A stretch of DNA of 64,000 bases from Batillaria attramentaria (taxonomy: Eukaryota; Mollusca; Gastropoda; Batillariidae), in assembly GCA_018292915.2 (NCBI GenBank), contig JACVVK020000525.1:344501-408500 (forward strand), given 5' to 3'. This document shows positions 63,401-64,000 of the stretch, piece after piece. The translations under genes and the position numbers were made by a program. Every line of letters starts with the position of its first letter. Within the stretch, counting starts at the first letter, position 1. Under the pieces are notes generated by a model, which was not told where the DNA came from, ran no database searches, and saw only the letters and a list, made by a program, of their open reading frames with translations.

Positions 63401-63949
63401 ATACAGTATTTTTGCAGCTCCCGGAAACTCGATGAACAAAAAGCGATCTGTAACTAGCAGCGGACACTTGCAGCATCACATTTCCGCTGAGCCATTGTAA
63501 CAGACAGAATCTGATGTATGGACCCTCCAAATTTGCAAAAGGACCCTCAAAAATAGAGAGAGACAGTCCCAAGGACCTTTGTATTTTCGAATCCCAGGGA
63601 AGGCTGTGTTCTTCTCTGTCTGTTTCAGGATGTGATCTCAGTTTCCAAAACCCCGAGCTTCAGAGCTTCATCCACTGGCAGCCTTAGTGCCGATTCTGAC
63701 AGCGAAGCAGAGTCGGGGTTGGCGGAGACTGCACAGTCTTGTAACGGCATGGAAGATTGTTCAGAATTTTCCGCTGGCTCTTCCGCGGGTCCCTCCGCGG
63801 AGGCTCCTCGGAGAAAACGCAAAGCGGAGGAATCCAACGAGGAAACTGCCCACGAGAAAGAGCAGTTGGAGCAACAAACCCTGATGTTAGCTCCGACACA
63901 GAGAAAGTTGAAGAGAAGAGCCAAGAAAGATGGTTGTTTGATCAGCTAA
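58502..63949 (+). CDS. Host-type gene: tandem CARD-like domains and C-terminal CaaX box (six-exon model)
   Basis: Exons: 58502-58547 (tentative), 59030-59199, 60035-60303, 60740-60977, 61607-61717, 63629-63949. All junctions are GT/AG and agree in phase, giving about 384 residues. Residues 15-105: ERQKFMCAILPEFLRVVDPR, QSGLLDVFYASEVIND, DQARKLFILLYKLPVGQFLE. This is a six-helix death-fold pattern with the 'LLD', 'R.D.AR.L...L' and 'F' positions of CARDs. Residues 120-215 repeat it: CLLHRLQQRVRPATMADMLF, ELLTLEEYSAITEDARKKKD, VWFRMLEKFQNRPDPVLQQL. Then a Ser/acidic disordered stretch (SADSDSEAESGLAE), a basic cluster (PRRKRK) and the end LKRRAKKDGCLIS. CLIS fits a CaaX prenylation box after a polybasic stretch, implying membrane attachment. 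Tandem CARDs suggest an innate-immune or apoptosis adaptor. The CARD call is by pattern only. Confidence 0.55.
58668..58760 (+). other. G-rich tract with G-quadruplex potential
   Basis: Many runs of 3-10 G (GGAGGGGGGGGGG, AGGGTAAGGGAGGGG, GGGGGGAAGGGTTGGGG) on the sense strand of intron 1 of the CARD-like gene. Other long G runs are at 59317-59332 and 59747-59775. Confidence 0.6.
59926..60008 (-). repeat. tRNA-like sequence (SINE head or tRNA pseudogene)
   Basis: On the minus strand GGTTCCCGTAGTGCAGTGGT and AAGCACTTCGGACCAC, then ACAGGGTTCGAAACCGGCC, form A-box and B-box motifs with a GGTTCC/GGAACC-like acceptor. It differs from the tRNA-SINE used elsewhere in the window and lies 27 bp before exon 3 of the CARD-like gene. 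Confidence 0.55.
60345..60434. repeat. (CA)n(CGCA)n(CG)n microsatellite
   Basis: Alternating purine-pyrimidine throughout, so able to adopt Z-DNA; lies in intron 3. Confidence 0.95.
60596..60710. repeat. Pentanucleotide (TGTAC)n microsatellite with a variant gradient
   Basis: Units change left to right from TGCGT to TGTAT to a pure TGTAC array. Each unit contains the palindrome GTAC, so both strands have long spurious open frames. Confidence 0.95.
61034..61250 (+). mobile_element. tRNA-derived SINE, long (ACCC)n tail
   Basis: B box GAGTTCGAATCCTGACTGGG, body TTTGTGCTGGCTTTTTCCTC, AAAAAGAACGTTACAC and about 85 bp of CACCC/CACTC tail. It lies in intron 4 of the CARD-like gene. Confidence 0.8.
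61303..61372 (-). repeat. Retroposon 3' end, (ATT)n tail
   Basis: AATAATAATAATAATGAGCA followed by TATAGGCGCTTTATCC and CTCAAAGCGCC: the reverse-oriented 3' end of a LINE/SINE whose GGCGCTTT/AAAGCGCC can form a stem. Confidence 0.6.
61845..61908 (+). repeat. Hairpin-tailed SINE, short copy
   Basis: GCCGCGAAATAGTCTTTGTT..ACGCGGCG plus AAATAACTAACGAACT; intron 5 of the CARD-like gene. Confidence 0.75.
62136..63122. mobile_element. 987 bp non-autonomous TIR element (MITE-like)
   Basis: The two ends are perfect inverted repeats over 23 bp (outer part TAAAGGCGCGTCTTAACTAT). If the outer TA is taken as the TSD, the repeat starts AAGGCGCG. The phrase GATCAACCCCGAA occurs twice in the left part. 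No transposase is encoded. It is inserted in intron 5 of the CARD-like gene. Confidence 0.85.
63123..63628. other. Intron sequence, nothing recognised
   Basis: Remainder of intron 5. A minus-strand frame at 63297-63572 is open but without family pattern. A polypyrimidine tract and TTTCAG precede exon 6. Confidence 0.4.
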
Positions 63950-64000
63950 TTAATTCATGGATTGAAAGCAAACAGGCAAATCAATCAACCACTCAACCAC

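Overview
This is animal genomic DNA, most likely from a marine gastropod or other mollusc. The evidence is indirect: genes are split by GT/AG introns, CA microsatellites are abundant, and the window is dominated by transposable elements of kinds common in mollusc genomes (PIF/Harbinger, piggyBac, P/THAP9-like, Mutator-like, Crypton-like, RTE- and jockey-type LINEs, tRNA-derived SINEs). No rRNA, intact tRNA, operon or CRISPR array is visible. Species assignment from sequence alone is uncertain. Almost every protein-coding stretch is a relic of a mobile element. Only the right-hand end (58.5-63.95 kb, + strand) looks like a host gene.

Layout. 0.5-8.2 kb: SINEs and minus-strand transposase-type relics (YqaJ-like, hAT-like, a split conserved gene, a Harbinger fragment). 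8.25-12.54 kb: a 4.29 kb DNA transposon with perfect terminal inverted repeats (TIRs). It carries two convergent spliced genes: a THAP-domain protein on the minus strand and, on the plus strand, a protein made of the C-terminal 'ballast' domain of the P2X7 receptor. No DDE nuclease is visible in it. 12.9-23.5 kb: a tandem segmental duplication of a 4-5 kb unit holding a piggyBac-Harbinger chimeric relic, with a jockey-like LINE fragment at the junction. 23.5-25 kb: an internally deleted RTE copy, a second THAP-gene relic and SINEs. 25.7-26.5 kb: a minisatellite with an 85 bp unit and a 170 bp higher-order period. 29-48 kb: more minus-strand relics, including a nearly intact P/THAP9-like transposase (39.2-41.4 kb), a NAIF1-like Myb/SANT gene, a 5'-truncated RTE copy with target-site duplications (TSDs), and a frameshifted Mutator-like transposase. 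48-54 kb is mostly non-coding, with SINEs, a possible MITE and a LINE 3' end swollen by CA repeats. 54.3-57.6 kb: a full-length RTE-type retrotransposon with a complete 1002-codon ORF and a 12 bp TSD, inserted into a SINE tail. 58.5-63.95 kb: a six-exon host-type gene predicted to encode tandem CARD-like domains, a disordered segment and a polybasic C-terminal CaaX box.

How the parts interact. The full-length RTE (54.3 kb), the truncated copy (43.5 kb) and the 5'-UTR/3'-end deletion derivative (23.5 kb) are one family mobilised by the same machinery. About 20 copies of a SINE-type repeat end in a GCCGCG...CGCGGC hairpin, and every copy I recognised points the same way; several have clear TSDs and some are only 33-34 bp long. 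Most transposase relics lie on the minus strand. Exon boundaries here come from reading splice signals and frames by eye and should be treated as models.
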